Of a stretch of 43,963 nucleotides of DNA, positions 36,523 to 43,963 are shown in pieces. The position numbers and the translations under genes were made by a program. Numbering within the stretch: position 1 is the stretch's first letter; each line of letters starts with the position of its first letter. The stretch comes from Terriglobia bacterium (GTDB lineage Bacteria > Acidobacteriota > Terriglobia > Bryobacterales > Bryobacteraceae), in the NCBI GenBank assembly GCA_021324185.1, contig JAJPJN010000117.1, forward strand, positions 1 through 43,963. Reading direction: 5' to 3'. Under the pieces are notes generated by a model. It searched no databases. It saw only the letters and a list, made by a program, of their open reading frames with translations, and had not been told where the DNA came from.

Positions 36523-39500
36523 TGTTCCGCAAAATAGTTAAGCTCTTTGCCTATTGTTGCGCTGCGATCCTTATCCTTGCTCTTGCCGCTGCTTTGCTCT
36601 CTGATACCGCCTGGTTCAAAGAAAAAGTCCGGCAGCGTATCGTCGCAGCCGTCGAGGAAGCGAGTGGTGGCCACGTCGAACTGGGCGGCTTTGCCTACAA
36701 CTGGCACACCCTGACTGCCACTTTCCAGAATTTTGTCGTCCATGGGACGGAGCCCGTCACCGCCCCGCCCCTGTTTCGCGCCGCATCCATAAAGGTGCAG
36801 CTTCGCGTGCTCTCCGTCTTACAGCGTAAGGTTGCCGTTTCTTCTATCCTGATCGATAAGCCCAATATTTATGTTCTGGTGCGCAGCGATGGCTCAACGA
36901 ACATTCCCACCCCGGATTTGCGGCAGAAAACGCCGGATATCACTGTCCAGGACCTTCTTAACCTGAAACTGCGTCACTTCGAACTGAGTAATGGCAGCTT
37001 TCGCACAGACCTTCAAGACATTCCATTGAACGCTCGCGGCGATGATACAGCCGTCAGCGTGAGTTATAACCGAATTCACCCGTCTTACTCAGCCAAAGTA
37101 ATTTGCAAGCAGTTTTATCTCAATTCCAATTCCTTCCAGCCGGTTGCGATGGCTGTCTCGGCCCAAACGAGATTAGAGAAAGACCGCTTGACGCTCGAAA
37201 GCGGCACCTTTATCTCAGGAAGCTCAATCATTCGCGCGGCAGGCTCCTTGCGGAGCTTCAGCCAACCCGTAGTCGACATGCAACTGAACGCGGATCTCAC
37301 CGGCTCAGACGTTGCCCGCATCGCCGGCATTCCGCAGTTGCAGGGCGGCCGCGTCCAGTTTACCGGCGCCCTCCACCGCGATTCCGGAAATGCATTCGAA
37401 CTTTCCGGAAATCTCAAGGGGCGGAATCTCGCTGTCCAGGCAAACGGGTATGCGCTCAAAGATTGCGAACTTACTTCCGATTTGTCTGCCTCAGCGGGCC
37501 GTATCAGCCTGTCGAACGTGAAGCTGTCACTCGCTTGGGCGCGGTTCACCGGCGCCTTTGCTCTGCTGCACAATCGCAATTTCTCGCTGGAAGGACATAT
37601 CGCCGGCCTGAACATTCCGGAAGCCGGGCGGTTCTTTCTTAAAAAGCAACCCGCGCTGCCTGTGCTTGGCTCGGGCGCCATTCGCATAAGCGGCCTGCTC
37701 GACCGGTCACCGCGTAATGTCGTAATCGAAACCCGGCTGGATCTAACTCCGGCGGTGGCCGCTGTCCCCATCTCGGGCCACATCGAAGCGATTTACCATC
37801 AGGCCGGTAACACGATCGATCTTGCTAACTCAGAATTAACTCTGCCTCATACGCTCCTTAGCGTATCCGGCCGTGTAAATCAGAATCTTAGAGCGATAGT
37901 AGACAGTACTAATTTGAGTGACTTATCTGCATGGCTGCCTTCCGTGCAGTTGCCCAAACTGGCCTCCAACGGCAGCGCGCATTTCGACGGATCCGTCACC
38001 GGTACGCTGGATCAACCACACATAACCGGTGCCATTTTGCTGAACCATTTCGCGGCATTGGGTGACACCTGGGATCGCCTCCAAACGCAAGCCGATATTT
38101 CATTCGGCTCTGCCGCACTTACCGGGTTGTCTATCGACCGCTCCGCAATGCACCTGTCGGGATCTGCGCGCGTTCCGCTTGTTAATTGGCGCCTGGACGC
38201 TAATGCGCCTGCATCCCTACAACTGCAATTTCGCAATGTTGCGGTACCTCGCGTTTTCGAACTGGCTCATCTGGAGACATCCCACGTTTCGGGCGGCTCG
38301 GCATCCGGTTCCGCCAACCTGCACGGCCCGTTGAACGATCCGCAAGGTTCGATACAACTTCGGGCGGCGGATCTGCTCGCCTTCGATCAGCAAATCGACC
38401 GTGCCGCTGCCGACCTGGAACTCCGGCGCGGCGAGCTTCGCGTTCTAAAAGGTCGGTTTGATACCGGCCCCGCCTCACTGACCTTTTCAGGAACTTATAC
38501 GCACCAACCAGGTTCATGGAGTACCGGCCAGCTTCAGATCAACGCGGACAGCAACGCCTTTCCACTCACCGCAATCAACTTGGCCCGGCGCTACGAGCCA
38601 TCCTGGAATGCGGAGGTCGAACTGCACGCCGGCGCCGGTCTGCGAGTTACAGCAGGTCGGTTGGAACCTGCACTGGCCAACGGCACATTGGTTCTACGCC
38701 GGATCAAAGAAGGAAACGAGCCCGTTGGAGATGCCACCTTCGACGCTTCGACCAAGGGCGATTACCTTTATGCCGGATTTTCCGGACGTTTGCGGGATAG
38801 CAACGTAAAAGGCTACGCAGAGATTCACCTCATTCCCGGCAGTCCCGCAAAAGGCGAAGTGCAAGTGCAGCGCATCGGGTTGCGCACCCTATATGATCTC
38901 CTGAACCCCGGTGTGCGCCAGCCTTTGCCCTTCGACGGATCGCTGCGCGGCGCCGCCACATTTAGCGGCCCGCTCCTGCAGCCCGAAAAAATGCATGCGG
39001 CCATTCGCATCGACAATTTACAAGCCTCGGCGCCCGCGCTCCTGCATGAGATTGCAACCTCCGCCACGCCCGGCCTCATCTTCCGCAATGCGAGACCCAT
39101 CGTGTTGGATGCGTCCGCGGGTAAACTCTCCATCCGCAGTTTTGAACTGAGTGGCCCGGATACCAATCTCGCTGTCACAGGTTCAATCGCCTACCCGCAC
39201 CAGATCTCTTTGGATATTGATTCCGAAGGCCGCGTTGATCTCAGGCTGCTTCAGCTATTTCATCCCGGCCTCCAAAGCTCGGGTAGCGCGCTGATCTCAG
39301 CCGTCATAAAAGGCACGCGGGCATCACCGGCCATCACCGGTACGCTGCAAATTGAAAACGGAAACATCATCGCAGCCGGTTTTCCCAACGGCCTCACCGC
39401 GCTGAACGGCACGGTGCGCTTCGATCGCGGCCGCGCCACCATTCAAACACTCACCGGCCAGACCGGCGGCGGCACGCTCTCCGTTGCAGGCTTCGTAGAT

Positions 39501-40499
39501 TTCAGCAACAGCGGCCCGCCGGTCTATCGATTAGATGCAATCGCGAAAGATGTGCGCGTTCGATACGTCAATAGCCTCAGTGTCACCGGCAACGCGCAAC
39601 TCCGGCTCACCGGTACCAGCAAGAGCAGCGTCCTTTCAGGCACCGCCACCGTTTCGCGCGTTGTGTTCACTCCGAATGCAGATCTGGCCACGCTGCTCGC
39701 GGTAGCTGCCGCGCCGCCCGCCAATTCCACCAGACAGAACGGCTTTGTTTCCGGTCTGCAATTCGATCTTCACATCGAAAGTTCTCCCGATCTCCAGGTC
39801 ACCACCGAGCTCAGCCGCGATGTACAAGCGGAAATTGATCTACGCTTGCGCGGCAGCCCGGACCACCCGGTGCTGCTGGGTAACATCACCGCCAATCAAG
39901 GCGATGTCAAAATTTTCGGCGGCAAGTACAGCATCAATCGCGGCGAAATTCGCTTTGTAAACGCGGCTCGCATTGACCCGGTGCTCGATTTGGACCTGCA
40001 AACGCAGGTGCACGGTATCAGCGTAGACATCACCGTCGCCGGAACGGTCGGGAAGTTGAACGTCAACTACCGCTCAGATCCGCCTTTACAGCCGCGCGAC
40101 ATCATTGCATTACTCGCGGTGGGGCGCGCGCCCGAAACCGCCATCAATCCCAACGTGCAAACCACCAACGATACCAGCGCTATGCAGTACGGCGCCAACA
40201 CCGTTCTGGGCCAGGCCATATCCCCGGCCTCGAACCGGCTCTCGAAACTCTTCGGCATCACAAATATCAAGATTGATCCGCTGGTGCAAAGCACCACCTT
40301 CGCCCCGCAGGCCCGCCTCACGCTCGAACAACAGATCTCGCGTGAAATCACCATCACGTACGTCACCAACCTGTCGCAAACTTCCGAGCAGATCTTCCGG
40401 CTTGAATGGGCCTTCAGCCCGCAGTACTCGCTTGTCGCGCTTAGGGATGACAATGGTGAGTTTGGGATCGATATTCAATATCGGAAGCGCTTCAAGTAG
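36522..40499 (+). CDS. tamB: TamB-like envelope protein (DUF490 / AsmA-like)
   Basis: 1325 residues. One N-terminal membrane helix (about 8-30) anchors it in the inner membrane. An AsmA-like region follows (TAWFKEKVRQRIVAAVEEASGGHVELGGFAYNW), then about 1000 residues of repeated beta-strand grooves with low sequence complexity and many Gly/Ala/Ser turns (examples: LSGNLKGRNLAVQANG, GSARVPLVNWRLDANAP, GGTLSVAGFVDFSNSG). The C-terminal TamB domain (about 1090-1325) includes VQAEIDLRLRGSPDHPVLLGNI, GGKYSINRGEIRFVN and a final strand ending in IQYRKRFK. TamB proteins bridge the inner and outer membranes as a hydrophobic groove, thought to carry lipids or outer-membrane proteins. The Omp85 gene two positions upstream is the expected partner. 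Confidence 0.88.
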   Translation: MFRKIVKLFAYCCAAILILALAAALLSDTAWFKEKVRQRIVAAVEEASGGHVELGGFAYNWHTLTATFQNFVVHGTEPVTAPPLFRAASIKVQLRVLSVLQRKVAVSSILIDKPNIYVLVRSDGSTNIPTPDLRQKTPDITVQDLLNLKLRHFELSNGSFRTDLQDIPLNARGDDTAVSVSYNRIHPSYSAKVICKQFYLNSNSFQPVAMAVSAQTRLEKDRLTLESGTFISGSSIIRAAGSLRSFSQPVVDMQLNADLTGSDVARIAGIPQLQGGRVQFTGALHRDSGNAFELSGNLKGRNLAVQANGYALKDCELTSDLSASAGRISLSNVKLSLAWARFTGAFALLHNRNFSLEGHIAGLNIPEAGRFFLKKQPALPVLGSGAIRISGLLDRSPRNVVIETRLDLTPAVAAVPISGHIEAIYHQAGNTIDLANSELTLPHTLLSVSGRVNQNLRAIVDSTNLSDLSAWLPSVQLPKLASNGSAHFDGSVTGTLDQPHITGAILLNHFAALGDTWDRLQTQADISFGSAALTGLSIDRSAMHLSGSARVPLVNWRLDANAPASLQLQFRNVAVPRVFELAHLETSHVSGGSASGSANLHGPLNDPQGSIQLRAADLLAFDQQIDRAAADLELRRGELRVLKGRFDTGPASLTFSGTYTHQPGSWSTGQLQINADSNAFPLTAINLARRYEPSWNAEVELHAGAGLRVTAGRLEPALANGTLVLRRIKEGNEPVGDATFDASTKGDYLYAGFSGRLRDSNVKGYAEIHLIPGSPAKGEVQVQRIGLRTLYDLLNPGVRQPLPFDGSLRGAATFSGPLLQPEKMHAAIRIDNLQASAPALLHEIATSATPGLIFRNARPIVLDASAGKLSIRSFELSGPDTNLAVTGSIAYPHQISLDIDSEGRVDLRLLQLFHPGLQSSGSALISAVIKGTRASPAITGTLQIENGNIIAAGFPNGLTALNGTVRFDRGRATIQTLTGQTGGGTLSVAGFVDFSNSGPPVYRLDAIAKDVRVRYVNSLSVTGNAQLRLTGTSKSSVLSGTATVSRVVFTPNADLATLLAVAAAPPANSTRQNGFVSGLQFDLHIESSPDLQVTTELSRDVQAEIDLRLRGSPDHPVLLGNITANQGDVKIFGGKYSINRGEIRFVNAARIDPVLDLDLQTQVHGISVDITVAGTVGKLNVNYRSDPPLQPRDIIALLAVGRAPETAINPNVQTTNDTSAMQYGANTVLGQAISPASNRLSKLFGITNIKIDPLVQSTTFAPQARLTLEQQISREITITYVTNLSQTSEQIFRLEWAFSPQYSLVALRDDNGEFGIDIQYRKRFK

Positions 40500-42378
40500 C
40501 CTCGCCTGCCTGCTGGTCCTTTCGGCGGGAACTGTCAGTGCTGCCACGCCTCCCACGTTTAGCCGCGACATTGCGCCGCTGGTCTATGAACACTGCGCGC
40601 CGTGTCACCACGAAGGCGGCATCGGCCCGTTTCCGCTCATCTCCTATTCCGATGTGCATAAACACGCGAACCAGATCGTGGCTGTTACGTCGCGCCGCTA
40701 CATGCCGCCGTGGCCTCCGGAGCCCGGCTATGGAGATTTCGCCGGCTCCCGGCGTCTGAGCGATTCCCAGATCCGGCTTATAGCCGATTGGGTCAAGGCC
40801 GGGCAGCCGGAAGGCAATTCGCGCGAGATCCCACCGGCGCCGCGCTTCACCAGCGAATGGCAACTCGGGCCGCCTGACCTCGTCCTCCGCATGCCCCAAC
40901 CATTCGTCATGCTTGCCGCCGGCAAAGACGTTTTTCGCAACTTTATCGTCCCTACCGGCCTTCACGAAACCAAATACATCAGTGCGCTCGAGCTCCGCCT
41001 GAGCAATCCGCGTGTTGTGCATCACGCCAACGTCGTGCTCGATCGCACCCGGTCCCTCCGCCGCCGCGATGGCGAAGATGGCCACCCGGGGTTCCCCGGC
41101 ATGGACGTGATTACCGAGGCTGCTCCGAACGACTTCGATCCCGATTCGCATTTCCTGTTTTGGAAGCCCGGCACAGTGCTTCGCCGCGAACCCGCCGATA
41201 TGAGCTGGCGCCTCGATCCCGAGACCGATCTCGTGCTCAACCTGCACCTGCAATCCACCGGCAAGACCGAATCCGTACAAGCCGAGATCGGCCTCTACTT
41301 CAGCCCGCATCCGCCCACCCGTTTTCCCATGCTGATCCAGCTTGAACATGACGGCGCCATCGACATACCGCCCGGTGCTCGCGGGTTTTCAGTTACCGAT
41401 GCGCTGCGCTTGCCCGTCGATGTCAACGTCTTAGCCATTTACCCGCACGCGCACTACCTGGGCAAATTGGTGGAGGCATGGGCAACCTTGCCGGACGGCA
41501 GCCGCAAATGGCTGATCCGCATTCCCGATTGGGACATCAACTGGCAAGCGGTTTACGACTATCGGAAACCTGTGTTCCTCCCCAAAGGCACAAACGTTGA
41601 GATGCGGATTACCTATGACAATTCCAGCCTCAATCCGCGCAACCCGTCCAATCCGCCCAAGCGCGTCAAAGCCGGCAATCTCAGCACGGACGAAATGGGC
41701 CATGTCTGGCTTCAGTTATTGCCTGTACCAGATGCCTCTGATGAAGATCCGCGTCTTGATCTTCAGGAAGCCGTCATGCGCCGCCGTCTCGAAAAATACC
41801 CGGGCGATTTTCTCGCTTTCTACAATCTCGCGGCGCTGCTCCAGCTCCGCGGCAAAATCGATCAGGCCATTGCGCTTTATCAGGACGCTTTGCGCATTGA
41901 GCCGCGCAATGCCACTGCACACAACAGCCTGGGTTCAGCGCTGCTTATAAAAAATGATTTGAGCGCAGCAGCCGCGCAGTTTCATGCAGCCCTCGACGCG
42001 GAGCCAACCTATGTAAATGCGCGTTACAACCTGGCCCACACGCTCGCAATCGAAGGCGATTTAGCCGGCGCCGCAGCCGAGTACAAACAGTTTCTCGCAG
42101 CCAAGCCGGACGATGCCGAAGCCGAGGCGGCGCTCGGCGCCGTCTATTTCAAGCTCGGCCGCCATGCCGACGCGCTAGCTTGTTTTCGGGAAGCCGCGCG
42201 CCTCAATCCTAAAGATGCGGACGTCGAAGCCAATCTCGGGACGCTGCTTGCCATCTCCGGCAATCTGCCCGATGCCATTCAGGCCTATGAGCGCGCGCTC
42301 GCCATCAATCCCAACCATCAGGCTGCGCGCTTAAATCTGCAAAAAGCACGCGCCGCCCTCGCAGCAAAGCGGAACTAA
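40453..42378 (+). CDS. Fusion: c-type heme, PHM-like copper monooxygenase, TPR
   Basis: 641 residues from the ATG at 40453 (AGGGA 5 bases upstream), overlapping the tamB-like 3' end by 47 bases in another frame. Order: signal peptide; a single c-heme domain with C48-A-P-C51-H52; a copper type II, ascorbate-dependent monooxygenase-like region (about 130-425); five to six TPR units (about 445-630). In peptidylglycine monooxygenase the copper ligands are a His-His pair, one further His, an HxH pair and a Met in a DEM motif. Candidates at matching positions are H190-H191, H265, H332-A-H334 and M415 in TDEMGHVW. This supports a real dicopper site rather than mere fold similarity. The substrate is unknown; heme could feed electrons in place of ascorbate. 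The stop overlaps the convergent TPR gene by 4 bases. Confidence 0.8.
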   Translation: MVSLGSIFNIGSASSSLACLLVLSAGTVSAATPPTFSRDIAPLVYEHCAPCHHEGGIGPFPLISYSDVHKHANQIVAVTSRRYMPPWPPEPGYGDFAGSRRLSDSQIRLIADWVKAGQPEGNSREIPPAPRFTSEWQLGPPDLVLRMPQPFVMLAAGKDVFRNFIVPTGLHETKYISALELRLSNPRVVHHANVVLDRTRSLRRRDGEDGHPGFPGMDVITEAAPNDFDPDSHFLFWKPGTVLRREPADMSWRLDPETDLVLNLHLQSTGKTESVQAEIGLYFSPHPPTRFPMLIQLEHDGAIDIPPGARGFSVTDALRLPVDVNVLAIYPHAHYLGKLVEAWATLPDGSRKWLIRIPDWDINWQAVYDYRKPVFLPKGTNVEMRITYDNSSLNPRNPSNPPKRVKAGNLSTDEMGHVWLQLLPVPDASDEDPRLDLQEAVMRRRLEKYPGDFLAFYNLAALLQLRGKIDQAIALYQDALRIEPRNATAHNSLGSALLIKNDLSAAAAQFHAALDAEPTYVNARYNLAHTLAIEGDLAGAAAEYKQFLAAKPDDAEAEAALGAVYFKLGRHADALACFREAARLNPKDADVEANLGTLLAISGNLPDAIQAYERALAINPNHQAARLNLQKARAALAAKRN

Positions 42379-43241
42379 TTAGGTTGCTGCGGCTGCAACT
42401 CCTTCCACTTTTCCAAAAGCGCTTTGCCTTCTTCTTTCTTCCCCTCCAGCATCAGCGTCTGGCCCAGTAAGTAAGTCGCCGATTGATTCTTAGGGTCAAG
42501 TAATAAGGCCCGCCGTAGAATGCCTTCGGCATTCGAATAGTTTCCCTGTTTGAAGTAACACTTGCCCAACAAAATGTAAGGGCCGCTGTAATCGGGATTC
42601 AGCCAAACCGCGCGCTGTAAGTTGGGAACGGCGTCGTCCCAGGATTCTTTGCGTGTATAAGCGTCGCCAAGTCTATACCACGCCAGCGCAAAATTAGGAT
42701 TAATCGCCAGTTCCTGCTGCATATCCGCGATGCCATCATCTAACTGCCCGCGGAAGATGTGGATCTCGCCCAAAAGAAAGTGCGCTTCAGGCAGCTTGGA
42801 ATCCAGCTTTAACGCCTGCTGAACTTCCTGCAACGCCTGTTCCTCATACTCTTTCTTCAGCATCATCTGCGCCGCTAGTAAATGTCCCTGCGCCGTCCCG
42901 GGATTCAGATTAAACAGACGCGCAAAGGCCGCTTCCGATTGTTCGAGTTGCTTCGTCTGCAAATAGGCGTAGCCGAGCATATAATTCGCCTCGTTCACGC
43001 CCCTTACCTTCTCGAGCCACGGAATCGCCTTCGGCGCCTGCGACAGCATGAAGTAACTCTGCCCGATCACTAATACTGATTCTTTGTAATCCACTGAATT
43101 CGGATCTTCGCTCTTCACCGCTTCCTGCAGCGCCGAAATTGCCTCGCTGTATTTCTGTTGCTTATAAAGCTCAACGCCGCGCTGGTGTTGCTGGCTTGCG
43201 GCATTCGCCAATAGGAGCATCGCCAGCACCGCGCACAACAT
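42375..43241 (-). CDS. Secreted TPR-repeat protein
   Basis: 288 residues: a signal peptide (MLCAVLAMLLLANAAS) followed by about seven tetratricopeptide repeats running to the C-terminus (KQQKYSEAISALQEAVKSED, RGQLDDGIADMQQELAINPN, KESWDDAVPNLQRAVWLNPD, QGNYSNAEGILRRALLLDPK). It ends with a short Gln/Pro tail. It should act as a periplasmic scaffold. It converges on the heme/copper/TPR fusion gene, whose stop overlaps its own, and diverges from the multiheme cytochrome gene with about 20 bases between the starts. The partner is unknown; both neighbours are heme proteins. Confidence 0.82.
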   Translation of the reverse strand: MLCAVLAMLLLANAASQQHQRGVELYKQQKYSEAISALQEAVKSEDPNSVDYKESVLVIGQSYFMLSQAPKAIPWLEKVRGVNEANYMLGYAYLQTKQLEQSEAAFARLFNLNPGTAQGHLLAAQMMLKKEYEEQALQEVQQALKLDSKLPEAHFLLGEIHIFRGQLDDGIADMQQELAINPNFALAWYRLGDAYTRKESWDDAVPNLQRAVWLNPDYSGPYILLGKCYFKQGNYSNAEGILRRALLLDPKNQSATYLLGQTLMLEGKKEEGKALLEKWKELQPQQPN

Positions 43242-43249
43242 ATAAAAAG

Positions 43250-43255
43250 TATAAT
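43250..43255 (+). promoter_or_regulatory. Consensus -10 element for the multiheme cytochrome gene
   Basis: TATAAT, a perfect -10 hexamer, ends 6 bases before the proposed TTG start at 43262 in a 20-base AT-rich gap between divergent genes. No clear -35 is visible upstream, where the sequence is the start of the minus-strand TPR gene. If used, the mRNA would be leaderless or nearly so. Confidence 0.35.
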
Positions 43256-43261
43256 GACGAA

Positions 43262-43963
43262 TTGCTGTTTTCAGGCCGTACCGTGCTATTTGTCTGCTCG
43301 TTCGCCGTATGCGGTACGAACCTTCCCGCGCAAACCGCTAAGCATCCCTGCCTGCCCTGTCATCCCGCTGAAGTCGAGCGTTTTGCGAATTCTCCCATGG
43401 GCCGGTCGCTTTCGTCTAGCTTCAGTGAACCTCCTGGTCATTTCAAACATGCGCCCTCCGGCTCCCTCATTACCATCACGCGCGATGGCGCCGCAATGCG
43501 CCACAAAGTGGAAGAGCGCGGCCTCACCGCCGATTACGCCATCGCATATTCCATCGGCTACGGTCTCGTCGGCCGCAGCTACCTGATCGATCTGAAGGGC
43601 CACTTCTTTCAGTCGCCCGCATCCTTTTATAGCGCGAAAGCCGAATGGGGCGCCTCGCCTGGCTATGAAGCCGCTCATTTGCTCGATTTCACCCGCCCCA
43701 TTACTGCCGATTGCCTTTCCTGCCATGCCGGCTCCATCCAGCAGAACGCAGACGCGGTGCGCCTCACCGCGCTCTCCTGCGACCGCTGCCACGGCCCCCC
43801 CGCCGAGCACCTGAAAAGGCCCGTTCCAGGCAGCATCGTCAATCCCGCCAAGCTTCCAATCCGTGAGCGCGATAGCGTTTGCGAACAGTGCCACCTCGAA
43901 GGCGCAACGACTGTGTTGAATCCCGGCAAAACCTGGACCGACTTCCGTCCCGGCATGGCGTTA
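43262..43963 (+). CDS. Multiheme cytochrome c, N-terminal part (runs off the window)
   Basis: 234 residues are visible and the frame is open to the last base. From the TTG at 43262 a signal peptide (LFSGRTVLFVCSFAVCGTNLPAQ) is followed by four c-type heme motifs: C30-L-P-C-H34, C151-L-S-C-H155, C173-D-R-C-H177 and C207-E-Q-C-H211. The spacing, one heme near the N-terminus, a long beta-rich region (SLITITRDGAAMRHKVEERG and on) and then a cluster, is like that of periplasmic multiheme cytochromes of the c554 type, which in this type of genome often continue into TPR repeats; the latter cannot be checked here. A GTG at 43283 is an alternative start. Function: electron transfer, or possibly a multiheme enzyme. 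Confidence 0.82.
   Translation, partial: MLFSGRTVLFVCSFAVCGTNLPAQTAKHPCLPCHPAEVERFANSPMGRSLSSSFSEPPGHFKHAPSGSLITITRDGAAMRHKVEERGLTADYAIAYSIGYGLVGRSYLIDLKGHFFQSPASFYSAKAEWGASPGYEAAHLLDFTRPITADCLSCHAGSIQQNADAVRLTALSCDRCHGPPAEHLKRPVPGSIVNPAKLPIRERDSVCEQCHLEGATTVLNPGKTWTDFRPGMAL

Noticed and set aside
40105-40452. Upstream extension of the heme/copper/TPR fusion
   Set aside because: Arg/Pro/Ser-rich out-of-frame reading of the conserved TamB C-terminal domain; the signal peptide begins only after 40453.

Overview
The window is a GC-rich, gene-dense bacterial segment with almost no intergenic space. It most likely comes from an Acidobacteriota genome of the Solibacter/Bryobacter kind (Terriglobia). 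That is inferred from two very large Oar-type TonB-dependent receptors with an N-terminal carboxypeptidase-regulatory-like domain, many secreted TPR proteins, a PQQ dehydrogenase with its own diheme cytochrome, a PEP-CTERM surface protein and multiheme cytochromes. No 16S gene is present, so the taxonomy rests on gene content alone. There is no phage, insertion sequence, CRISPR array or other obvious mobile DNA. No gap between genes exceeds 300 bases.

Layout. (1) 1-5455, plus strand: nitrate assimilation. The end of a NarK-type transporter is followed by a molybdopterin assimilatory nitrate reductase, NirB and NirD; the last three overlap by 4 nt at each junction. (2) 5702-9486: outer-membrane assembly pair, a five-POTRA BamA with a Pro/Gln-rich N-terminal linker and an OmpH/Skp chaperone. 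(3) 9525-15406: a GH127-type glycosidase, a PDZ/membrane/GAF/PP2C (SpoIIE-type) phosphatase and a PEP-CTERM protein. (4) 15579-26475: two TonB-dependent receptors enclosing a minus-strand cytochrome c / PQQ dehydrogenase pair, plus a TPR protein directly behind the second receptor. (5) 26510-29795, minus strand: an unrecognised small protein, a ClC chloride/proton antiporter with CBS domains and a membrane-anchored TPR protein. (6) 29889-31952: O-acetylhomoserine sulfhydrylase, a small secreted protein of unknown function and tRNA-Val(UAC). (7) 32025-42378: a ThiF/MoeB-like enzyme head to head with a tightly coupled set made of a seven-POTRA Omp85 protein, a SurA-N-like chaperone, a TamB-like protein and a three-part fusion (c-type heme, PHM-like copper monooxygenase, TPR). 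(8) 42375-43963: a secreted TPR protein and the start of a multiheme cytochrome c that runs off the window.

The points most worth a second look are the compact Omp85(7 POTRA)-SurA_N-TamB unit, which looks like a self-contained envelope transport and assembly module separate from the BamA/OmpH pair 24 kb upstream, and the heme/dicopper/TPR fusion that overlaps the end of that unit. The fusion keeps a residue set matching the copper ligands of peptidylglycine monooxygenases. The junction between the ThiF gene and the Omp85 gene is also odd: the two 5' ends appear to overlap, and the ThiF homology starts upstream of its first standard start codon.
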